NCBI GenBank assembly: GCA_020630735.1
Contig: JAHDIP010000002.1
Coordinates: forward strand, 29,379 to 78,792
Source of the DNA: Saprospiraceae bacterium
Lineage (GTDB): Bacteria > Bacteroidota > Bacteroidia > Chitinophagales > Saprospiraceae
DNA: 49,414 bases
Direction of reading: 5' to 3'
Numbering within the stretch: the stretch's first letter is position 1; every line of letters starts with the position of its first letter. Positions 17,697 through 26,065 of the stretch are shown piece by piece. Both the position numbers and the translations under genes were made by a program. The notes under the pieces were generated by a model. The model was not told the DNA's origin. It worked only from the letters and a program-made list of their open reading frames with translations, and did not search any database.

Positions 17697-17752
17697 TATG
17701 TTTTGATAAGCTTTGTCTATTAGAAGCGTAAGCTTCATTCAATCAAAACATA
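17697..17752 (+). promoter_or_regulatory. Long-range stem with nested hairpin in the adhesin leader
   Basis: TATGTTTTGAT (17697-17707) pairs perfectly with ATCAAAACATA (17742-17752). Inside lies GAAGC-GTAA-GCTTC, a stem capped by a GNRA-type tetraloop. No known riboswitch class was recognised. Confidence 0.4.
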
Positions 17753-17827
17753 TTATACTAAATAAGTATTGGTTTACCATTACTTGTTTTTTAACACACA
17801 CTATTAATAAACAGGAGAACTCCATCA

Positions 17828-20800
17828 ATGAGGGTCGAGGATTTAATGTATAAGTCAATAGTACTTGCATTAGTAGTATTGCTTAGTAATCAGGTATTTG
17901 ATAATACGTCAAATTGGTTGAATAACCAATCTGAAGCAGTGGAGTTATTGAATTGTCCCATTGTATTAGACAATGTTGCTATCCAAAATGTTGCTTGCGG
18001 TCAAAATGATAATGGTTTTATTCATTTAGAAATAAGTGGAGGAACTCCTCCTTACAATTATGAATGGTCGCCTACTGGTCCTAATTCTCCAAATAATGAT
18101 AATCTTTCCGAAGGCGATTATAGCTTAACTATAACAGATGCTGAAGATTGCTCTTTAACGCAGACATTTACTGTTGGTAATAGCCCTGCTTCTGTTTTTA
18201 ACCTTATAATAGACAATATATCGGCGAATACCTTTGATGTTTGTCAGCCTGATACCTTATTTTTAAATTATATTCATCTTAGTTGTGACGAAATAAATGG
18301 AGTAGTCATCAATTTAGATTTGCCTACAGGATTCGAGTATGTGAGTAGTTCGGTAGGAACAATCACAAATGGTGATCTCTCTAATCCCTCTATAGATGTA
18401 CCAACTACGACCAATTATGGCGATGATATAAATTGGTACGCTATTATACAACCGGCTTGCGAAGCCAAAACGGCTCTTGACAATGATGAAGCATTCTTGG
18501 TAAATGTAGATTTAATTCCTAATATTCCTTCTGCTGATACAACATCTACCGAAATGAACTTAACCGTTCAAACTGCTTTATTACTCATTCAAGAAATTAG
18601 CCCACAGGATACCGTTCTAAATATTGGAGATGTAATTGAACGAACAATTAAAATAACAAATTCTCGCCTAGGGTCTGTTTCCGAATTTTGGTTTACAGAT
18701 ACTTATTCTGGAGGAATTGTGATTGAAGATATACAACCATCTACTTCTATAGAAACATTTCCTGACTCTATCGTCGTTTTACTAACAGGGGCAGATTTTT
18801 CTTCAATTGGTAATGGTGATGCCTTCTTTGATGTAGATGAATGTTTGTTTTTAACTCAAACTATTAGAGCTGAAGATTGCCAACGAGCACCTTCTGATTT
18901 GTCGGTAGCATGGGGATGTGGTGGTGAAATTTGTGATATCACAACAGCAAGTGCCGAAATCATTTTGCCAGAAGATGATATCAATATAATAACAACACCT
19001 ATTATTAATTACAATGAATGTTATTGTAATGAAGAGTCGTCTTTGCAACAACTAATTGTTGCGAATACGGGTACCGATGATGCACTGAATGTACTCTTAA
19101 ATATTATCAGTGGTTCGAATAGTGCTACAGTAACCAACTCGATTTCAGTATGCGATATTTTAGGAAATCCTATTACAGATTTTTCACTTACTTTAGGTGA
19201 TGAGATTAATACGATATCTTCTTGTGTTGGAGTAAATGATTTATTGGAAGACTATGAAATTGCATTTCCTACGCTAGCAGCGGGAGATAGTTTGATAATC
19301 AAATGGGAAATGTTTTATTGTTTTCCTGAATGTGTAGATAGTTCATATCCACCAATGTGGTTGCACGAAGGAAATTATAACCGAGTTTGTCCAGAAGATG
19401 AAGTTCCTATTCCATTAGTCGAAGCAGTGCAAAATATTTTGGAAGACACGCTGTATGCTGCAACGCCTACAGTCAATAATGGAGATACTGCAACGATCGT
19501 TTATGAACTCAACTCTAACCTACTTGATGATGAAGGGCAATTAACGATAGAGCTAGATATTATAGATGGGTTTGCTTGGGATAATGATGCACAAGATTTT
19601 GATTTAGGTGGTGTTTCTCCGTCTATAAATGCAGGAACTGAAACCATTGTGTTAAATTATGATTTGCCTTTAGAAGATTTAGCTGATGGTGAATATACAA
19701 TGGTGTTCAACCTTTTAGCGTCTTGTACCGATACAGCTGATAGCATCGTCATCGTTGCAGATACTGTAATGATCGGCGGCAATCCTGTTGCAATTTTAGA
19801 TACTGTAGCAGTAGAAGAGGAGTGTGGTGATGGTTACCTTTTCTTAAGTGAAGAAAAACACTATTTGACAGCTACATCATATATCACACTTTCTGAAGAT
19901 TGCGATGATACTTGCAGTAGGGGACTTTGTGTTTCTAGTACCGCTTTACTTAATGTTGTCTGTGGAGAATTAGCTATTCCTATTCAAGGTGTAGGAACGG
20001 GGTATGTCTTTTGGAGAGATAATGTAGGGCTAGGAGATAATGATAATAATGGAATACCAGATGGTGCGATTAACGAAGATTTAATTTTTAGAGAACGTCT
20101 TGTAACAGGAGATACTTTAGTAGAAAAACTAGGAATTATACTCAACTTTCCTGGTACATTTACAAGCACTCAAGATATTCGACTGCTAACGCATATTGAT
20201 AATAAATTCAATATACACGGCGATACTTTTATTGTCAACCCAATAGGTATTGTTCCTATAAGTTCGTCGGTAACAATTAGCGATGCAAATACAAATGCTG
20301 ATTATACCTTTGCACCAGTTCAGTCTTACAATTTTATCAACAATACAGTTCAAGATACTCTTACTTATATCCATGATATTAGTGTCAATCAAATCCCCTC
20401 TTTGGCTTCTAGCTTTGAATACGAAGAAGGAGATACTATTTATATGGAAAACTATTACAAGCTAGAACAAGGACGGTATTATGCAGATGGTTCTGTAGAT
20501 ACTATTCGAGTAAAGCCAGGGGTAGAATATGACTTTGGCGACTTGACAGTTGAGAATCGTTGTATCAATGCAACCCTCAATTTGTTGGTAACGGGTTTTA
20601 GTTTTAAACGAAAACTAATCAATGAAAATAGTATTTGCGATTCTAGTAGTGTGGAATTGGCATTAGGGCATTTGATTGGAGGACCGAATAACTTTTTCCC
20701 TTTCGAATATCGAAATTTTGGATTTTGGGATATGGCCAATATGAATATCCCATTGACGATGCAGACCGCCTCGGATATGGCTACAGTAGATTTGACTACC

Positions 20801-23800
20801 ACAAATGCGAACAATAATCCGAACAATATTCATAGTACGTTTACAGTGCCTGTAGTAGGAACCAATGAGTTGGATATAGATATTAGTTCTATTTTAGATG
20901 ATCCAAATTTTAGCTATTTCCCTGATGAAGAATATTATGCTGTTGTCACAATTAATAATGTTACGACACTTTGTAATGCAGAGAACGAATATTTAGATTC
21001 GTTATTTGCAATTGGCGAATTTGATTTTACGGCTAACTTCCCTTCTAATGTTTTTGAAGGTATTGCAACGACAACAGATGATACAAACTTTACAGTAAAT
21101 ATTAGTAAACCTACGAATGTAGAACATCCTAATCTTAACCTCAATGTATTGACGCCTTCAGGGATTAATATGCTCGATACGATTTGTTGGGAGTTTAAAA
21201 TAAAAAATAATACAGACTTTGATGCACCTAATGCTTGGCTGCACGTAAGTGATCCAGCCAATATTTTGAATATTGATCTGTTTGATAACGCAGGCAACTC
21301 CTTGCCTGATAGTAGTGGTGTTTTTCAACTAGGCTTGATAACCGCAGGAGATGCTTATAATCTAACACTATGTGGAATAAATGATAACTGCCAAGAAGGT
21401 GAATTAGAAGTATTATATGCTTGGGGTTGCGAACCTTATACCAACCCCGAATTGACATTTCCTTGCGCTGTAGATACAGCCAATTTGACGGTGAATCCTG
21501 CTTTACCAACATTAGAAGTTTTTGTAGATAATCCTCCTAGTTCATTTAATGTTTGTGATACTATAGGAGAATATATATTGCATGTTTATAATGCAAATTT
21601 TGGACAAGCCTTCAATCCAATCTGTCAAGTAGATTTACCCGATGGTGCGATTCCAATTAATAGTGCTATTGCTTATCCTGATACTGTGGGGGCTACATTT
21701 GTACCTATAGCTGATCCTATTCTCAATACGATCACAGGGGAGTACGAATGGGATGTGAGTGCTTTTATAAATATTCTTCCAAGTTTCAATGAACAGCCAA
21801 ACAATCAATTTGCAATTCGTTTTGACTTAGAAACCAATTGTGATATTTCTGATAATACAGAATTAATGTTTAGTGCTTCAGGGCAAAATATTTGTGGAGG
21901 ACCAACTAATAGTATAACTATTTTTAGTAATCCAATTGACATTGACGGAATAGAATCACCATATAATTTGAGTGTTGATCTATCTTCGAATACAGACTTC
22001 GTTTGTGAAGATACAGCAAGTATTGCTATCAATATGCTGCATTCTAGTTTAGTACCAGTGGGATTCAACGATTCTCTATTAGTCGACTTGCCGGTAGGGG
22101 TTACGTATGTTCCAAACTCGATAACTGGAGGAGATTTCGGAGAACCTACTATTATTATGGTTGGCGAGCATTATCAATTACAATGGCAATTACCTGAAGG
22201 CGTTTTTGGTGCAGCTATCAATTTAGAATTTTTAACAATAGGATATAATTTATTGCCTTGCGGAATGTATACAACGGAAGTAAGTGCCGTATCTTCTGCA
22301 TCAGCAATTTGTTCGTTAGATGGTGAAGCTTGTACTATTAATACCATCATTGATGCCGCAGTTCATGAATTTTCGATAGAGCGACCAACTTTAGAAATTA
22401 TAGACTTTGCAGCAGAAGTCTCTCCAACGGACGATACTGTAATTGATTATACCTTGACGATCAGTAATAGTGATTTACCAATTCCTCTTGGTAGTGCAGT
22501 CGTTTTTGATTTTTATTTTGATACTGATAATAATAATGTCTTTTCTCAAGGTGATACACTAATAGAAACAGATGGCTTTTTTGTTCCTTTAGATGTAAAT
22601 GAAACAGTCAGTATAAATGGTAGTATTACCTTAAATTTTACATCCAATACTTGTAATATTATAGCTGTATTAGATTTGGCTTCGCAATGTATCTGTAATT
22701 CAGATGAAGCGATTTCTTCCTTGCCATTAATGTTAGAAAATGCGAGTACTGAATCGGTTTGTTCTGACGAACTATTTACGATAGGGTATGATGAGGCTCC
22801 TTCTAATGTATATGTCTGGAACTCTACTACAAACTCTCCAATACCTGATCCTAATAGTGCTATGATAGATTTAGCGTTAACGAATAATAACCCTTCAAAT
22901 GAAGAGCATATTTACGACCTTACTATTTATACGATTAATGGAATGGATACGCTTTGTACTATTCATCACATCTATACGATTACGGTTTATCCAGAGTTAA
23001 TTAGCTCAACATTTTTAAGTGATTATAATGGCTATCAAGTCAGTTGTATAAGTGCAGCAGATGGAACTGCAAATGTTGTTGTTGATGTAGGTACAGGACC
23101 TTATACTTACGAATGGTCAACAGGAGATACTTTAGCATTAGTCGAAAATATTGGTGCAGGAACTTATACTGTTAGTATCACTGATGCGAATGGTTGTACT
23201 GGAATTAATTCCGTAAACTTAACAGAGCCTCAAGCATTAATTAGTGCTATGACGCAAGATAGTGTCAGTTGTTTTGGTGGCGATGATGGTACGGCAAGTA
23301 TTACTATCGAAGGAGGAATTACGCCTTACGAATACTTATGGGAAAACGGTTCTGTCACAAGTTTTACGTCTTCATTAGGCGGTGGATGGCATCCTGTAAC
23401 AGTAACTGATGCGAATGGTTGTTTTCTAGTTGATAGTGTAGAAGTGCTTCAACCGAATCAATTGAATGTTATCATTGAACAAACAGAAATCAGTTGTGTC
23501 GGCGAAGACGATGCAGAAGTTACCTTGATCGTTAATGGAGGAAAAGAACCTTACATTAGTTATCAATGGGAAGATGCTTTAGGCAATGAAATAGGAAACG
23601 AACCTGTAGTAACAGGATTAGGTTTGGGCAACTATTTTGTAACGGTTACCGATGCGAATGGTTGTATGGAAATTGCGGATATTACTGTCAATGAACCCGT
23701 GCCTCTATTAATTGAGCTAACTAAAACACCACCTGCTTGTTATGGAGGAGCTGATGGTATTATCGAAGCAAATGTTATGAATGGTGTTCCACCATTTTTA

Positions 23801-24475
23801 TACAATATAGATGATAGTGAATATCAAGAAGCTAATCAATTTCAAAATTTAGAAGCAGGTCTATATGAGGTTTGTGTGACCGATGCAAATGGTTGTGAGA
23901 CCTGCGAAGAAATCTATATGGATCAACCTCAACAAATTCCATTAGATGCCTATATTCTAGAAGGAGATACAACAATTACATTAGGAGAAAGTGTAGAAAT
24001 AGAAGTTCTTGCACCGTCTACAATTGTAACTTTTGATTGGAACCCAAATACAACTCTTGATCCTCCAAATGGCTCGTCGCCAACGGCTACGCCTCTTGAA
24101 ACGACAACCTATACCGTTATCGTAACAGACGGAGAAGGTTGTACCGAGTCAGACAATATTACGATTTATGTAGAGGAGAAAAAAGGGGTTTATATACCCA
24201 ATGCTTTTACTCCTGATGCGAATGGAAATAACGATGTATTTATTATTCATGGAGATGCGAGTGTAAAGTCGATACAGACATTGCTAATTTATAATCGCTG
24301 GGGAGATTTAGTTTTTGAAACGCATGATATACCACCAAATGATCCTGCTTTTGGGTGGAACGGTACCTTTAGAGGCAAACCGATGAATCCTGCGGTCTTT
24401 GTGTATTATACCGATGTTGAATTTGTTGATGGCGAAGTGCGCTCCTTTAAGGGAGATGTTACTTTAATTCGCTAA
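17828..24475 (+). CDS. Giant SprB-repeat adhesin with type B (CHU_C) T9SS sorting domain
   Basis: 2215 residues. One SprB-like repeat (~54-118, GGTPPYNYEW...TITDAEDC) follows a hydrophobic N-terminal segment. A very long, Cys-containing region of DUF11-like beta domains follows. Four further SprB repeats span ~1737-2035, each with GG..PY.Y.W and (V/I)TDANGC. The gliding-motility-associated C-terminal domain fills ~2120-2215 (VYIPNAFTPDANGNNDVF, YNRWGDLVFE, WNGTFRGKPMNPAVFVYY). By family knowledge such proteins are exported by the type IX system and serve as mobile or static surface adhesins. The start could be 17828 or 17846; the latter has GAGG at good spacing and begins directly with the hydrophobic segment (MYKSIVLALVVLL). 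A PorP/SprF gene follows 19 bases downstream. Confidence 0.93.
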   Translation: MRVEDLMYKSIVLALVVLLSNQVFDNTSNWLNNQSEAVELLNCPIVLDNVAIQNVACGQNDNGFIHLEISGGTPPYNYEWSPTGPNSPNNDNLSEGDYSLTITDAEDCSLTQTFTVGNSPASVFNLIIDNISANTFDVCQPDTLFLNYIHLSCDEINGVVINLDLPTGFEYVSSSVGTITNGDLSNPSIDVPTTTNYGDDINWYAIIQPACEAKTALDNDEAFLVNVDLIPNIPSADTTSTEMNLTVQTALLLIQEISPQDTVLNIGDVIERTIKITNSRLGSVSEFWFTDTYSGGIVIEDIQPSTSIETFPDSIVVLLTGADFSSIGNGDAFFDVDECLFLTQTIRAEDCQRAPSDLSVAWGCGGEICDITTASAEIILPEDDINIITTPIINYNECYCNEESSLQQLIVANTGTDDALNVLLNIISGSNSATVTNSISVCDILGNPITDFSLTLGDEINTISSCVGVNDLLEDYEIAFPTLAAGDSLIIKWEMFYCFPECVDSSYPPMWLHEGNYNRVCPEDEVPIPLVEAVQNILEDTLYAATPTVNNGDTATIVYELNSNLLDDEGQLTIELDIIDGFAWDNDAQDFDLGGVSPSINAGTETIVLNYDLPLEDLADGEYTMVFNLLASCTDTADSIVIVADTVMIGGNPVAILDTVAVEEECGDGYLFLSEEKHYLTATSYITLSEDCDDTCSRGLCVSSTALLNVVCGELAIPIQGVGTGYVFWRDNVGLGDNDNNGIPDGAINEDLIFRERLVTGDTLVEKLGIILNFPGTFTSTQDIRLLTHIDNKFNIHGDTFIVNPIGIVPISSSVTISDANTNADYTFAPVQSYNFINNTVQDTLTYIHDISVNQIPSLASSFEYEEGDTIYMENYYKLEQGRYYADGSVDTIRVKPGVEYDFGDLTVENRCINATLNLLVTGFSFKRKLINENSICDSSSVELALGHLIGGPNNFFPFEYRNFGFWDMANMNIPLTMQTASDMATVDLTTTNANNNPNNIHSTFTVPVVGTNELDIDISSILDDPNFSYFPDEEYYAVVTINNVTTLCNAENEYLDSLFAIGEFDFTANFPSNVFEGIATTTDDTNFTVNISKPTNVEHPNLNLNVLTPSGINMLDTICWEFKIKNNTDFDAPNAWLHVSDPANILNIDLFDNAGNSLPDSSGVFQLGLITAGDAYNLTLCGINDNCQEGELEVLYAWGCEPYTNPELTFPCAVDTANLTVNPALPTLEVFVDNPPSSFNVCDTIGEYILHVYNANFGQAFNPICQVDLPDGAIPINSAIAYPDTVGATFVPIADPILNTITGEYEWDVSAFINILPSFNEQPNNQFAIRFDLETNCDISDNTELMFSASGQNICGGPTNSITIFSNPIDIDGIESPYNLSVDLSSNTDFVCEDTASIAINMLHSSLVPVGFNDSLLVDLPVGVTYVPNSITGGDFGEPTIIMVGEHYQLQWQLPEGVFGAAINLEFLTIGYNLLPCGMYTTEVSAVSSASAICSLDGEACTINTIIDAAVHEFSIERPTLEIIDFAAEVSPTDDTVIDYTLTISNSDLPIPLGSAVVFDFYFDTDNNNVFSQGDTLIETDGFFVPLDVNETVSINGSITLNFTSNTCNIIAVLDLASQCICNSDEAISSLPLMLENASTESVCSDELFTIGYDEAPSNVYVWNSTTNSPIPDPNSAMIDLALTNNNPSNEEHIYDLTIYTINGMDTLCTIHHIYTITVYPELISSTFLSDYNGYQVSCISAADGTANVVVDVGTGPYTYEWSTGDTLALVENIGAGTYTVSITDANGCTGINSVNLTEPQALISAMTQDSVSCFGGDDGTASITIEGGITPYEYLWENGSVTSFTSSLGGGWHPVTVTDANGCFLVDSVEVLQPNQLNVIIEQTEISCVGEDDAEVTLIVNGGKEPYISYQWEDALGNEIGNEPVVTGLGLGNYFVTVTDANGCMEIADITVNEPVPLLIELTKTPPACYGGADGIIEANVMNGVPPFLYNIDDSEYQEANQFQNLEAGLYEVCVTDANGCETCEEIYMDQPQQIPLDAYILEGDTTITLGESVEIEVLAPSTIVTFDWNPNTTLDPPNGSSPTATPLETTTYTVIVTDGEGCTESDNITIYVEEKKGVYIPNAFTPDANGNNDVFIIHGDASVKSIQTLLIYNRWGDLVFETHDIPPNDPAFGWNGTFRGKPMNPAVFVYYTDVEFVDGEVRSFKGDVTLIR

Positions 24476-24494
24476 ATATTAGAAAGATTTAGAC

Positions 24495-25565
24495 ATGATA
24501 AAAGTCTTTGAAAGACATATTATTCGTTTATTTATAATCACTATCATTTGGATAGGGGCAGGGAGCTTGTATGCACAAGACATCCACTTTTCTCAGTTTT
24601 ATATGTCGCCTCTAAACCTTAATCCTGCACTTACTGGAGTGATGGAATGTCAACATCGTTTTGTTGCTAACTACAGAAACCAGTGGAGTAGTATTTTAGC
24701 AGAAAAAGCTTATCAGACCTATTCGGTTTCTTACGATCAACGGTTTCAATTAGGACGACATAATAATCTTGGTATTGGCGGAAAACTTTGGGGCGACCAA
24801 GCAGGAACCTCTTCTTTTAAGACCATTCAAGGCAATCTTTCTATAGCATATGATTTGAGATTGGGTGGTTCAAAAAGAGGAAATATTAGTCACCATTTAG
24901 TTGCTGGGAGCGAAGTAGGTTTTTCACAACGAGGTATCGATGTTGAAAAATTACAATTTAGTTCTCAACATGATGGAGAAGGAAATTTTGATGCTAATCT
25001 TACTTCAGGAGAATTGATTGATCGAACAAATTTTACTTTTTTAGATGCCTCTGCAGGCTTGTTATGGTATTCTATTTTCAACCAACACAGTGTATATGGT
25101 GGTGCAGCAATTAGTCACCTTAATCGACCAAATCAATCTTTTTTTAGTGGAAATATAGAAGACCTATATTACAAACTTACACTCCACGTAGGTGGCAATA
25201 TATTTATATCAGAAAGTATCAACTTATTTCCCAATGTAGTATTCTTGCAACAAGGACCATCTTTTGAATTGAATGCAGGTTTGGCTAGTCGTTTTCGAAT
25301 GAAAAGCAAAAAGAGCACTGAAAACTATATTCGTTTTGGAGTATGGGGACGGGTTGCTAATGATCCAGAAGATCGTTATTTCTTCGATGCGCTTATTCTT
25401 ACTACCCGCATCGATTTTGGTAAAACAAGTTTAGGGTTAAGTTATGATGTAAACATCTCTCGATTAGTACCTGCTACCAATTCATTTGGTTCTTTTGAAT
25501 TGGCATTTATTCATAATATTTGCAGAGACAATAAAAATAGCAGGGTGAATTGTCCTTTTGAATAA
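24495..25565 (+). CDS. PorP/SprF family type IX secretion outer-membrane protein
   Basis: 356 residues with a signal peptide (LFIITIIWIGAGSLYAQ, cleavage near residue 28) followed by the diagnostic DIHFSQFYMSPLNLNPALTG. The rest alternates amphipathic strands as in an outer-membrane beta-barrel (LGIGGKLWGDQAG, SIAYDLRLG, LGLSYDVNIS). PorP/SprF proteins work with type B sorting domains. In flavobacteria the member encoded next to an SprB-like adhesin is needed for that adhesin's secretion or anchoring. Here the gene begins 19 bases after the adhesin stop, so the two form an operon and this protein is probably the dedicated partner. The C terminus has several Cys (NICRDNKNSRVNCPFE). Symbol left blank because paralogues are common. 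Confidence 0.94.
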   Translation: MIKVFERHIIRLFIITIIWIGAGSLYAQDIHFSQFYMSPLNLNPALTGVMECQHRFVANYRNQWSSILAEKAYQTYSVSYDQRFQLGRHNNLGIGGKLWGDQAGTSSFKTIQGNLSIAYDLRLGGSKRGNISHHLVAGSEVGFSQRGIDVEKLQFSSQHDGEGNFDANLTSGELIDRTNFTFLDASAGLLWYSIFNQHSVYGGAAISHLNRPNQSFFSGNIEDLYYKLTLHVGGNIFISESINLFPNVVFLQQGPSFELNAGLASRFRMKSKKSTENYIRFGVWGRVANDPEDRYFFDALILTTRIDFGKTSLGLSYDVNISRLVPATNSFGSFELAFIHNICRDNKNSRVNCPFE

Positions 25566-26065
25566 CATTTCATTTTCTTCCATTTTATCATCAAAAAAAT
25601 AAAGGACTTCAGGCATTGAAGTAGTTGTTGGATAACCTCATTCAACAATGAGTACAACAACGCAGTTAGAGAACAAATTTCCTATTCTTTATAAGTAGCA
25701 CACGATAACTAATTCGGTAAATTTTAGATCGAAGACTTTTAGAAAATATAGCATGATGAAAGTCAATTCCGAACTGCAAATGGGATGGGTTGCTAGATGA
25801 CATAAAATACTGAAGTAATTGTGATGTAGCACTTATTATTAATCTTGCCTATCTTTTTTTATCTTGTAGGCTCTTTTTATACCTACCAGTATTTGGTTTT
25901 AGAATCGTCGTTAGTAGCTATCCGTTGATCTTTAGTAGCTTTATTGCTTTGGCAATCCAAAAACCATTTCGGTTTCAGTATAAAATAGAATGATTTTTTC
26001 AACCCTCTTTGGGATTGTTTTCAATATTTAATTCAAAACAGTCTACTTAAAAAAAATATTTTTTC
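25566..26065. other. Intergenic region with repeat copy B before the metalloprotease
   Basis: 500 bases. After small hairpins near 25605-25650 (ACTTCA/TGAAGT and CTCATT/AATGAG, neither with a T-run) there is unassigned sequence, then the 105-bp repeat. Only ORFs of about 15 codons occur, and none looks real. Confidence 0.45.
25878..25982 (+). repeat. 105-bp intergenic repeat, copy B
   Basis: Same length and orientation as copy A at 11159-11263. The left hairpin reads ACCA-GTATT-TGGT where copy A has ACCG-GTATT-CGGT: both sides of one base pair have changed and pairing is kept. The right hairpin keeps AAACC/GGTTT. An additional ATTGC-TTTG-GCAAT stem in the middle is present only in this copy. 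It ends 83 bases before the metalloprotease start. Confidence 0.75.

Larger units (their letters stand above)
17155..17827. other. Long intergenic region and structured leader before the SprB-type adhesin
   Basis: About 670 bases between divergent genes. The left half is featureless AT-rich DNA. The right part holds a TAATTTTG promoter box (17536-17543), a terminator-like hairpin (17662-17695), and an 11-bp long-range stem (17697-17707 with 17742-17752) enclosing a hairpin with a GTAA loop. AGGAG occurs at 17813-17817. No gene or tRNA was seen. Confidence 0.5.

Noticed and set aside
25659-25797. Two ~15-codon ORFs downstream of the PorP/SprF gene
   Set aside because: Too short, with no ribosome-binding context, hydrophobic pattern or toxin-like features.
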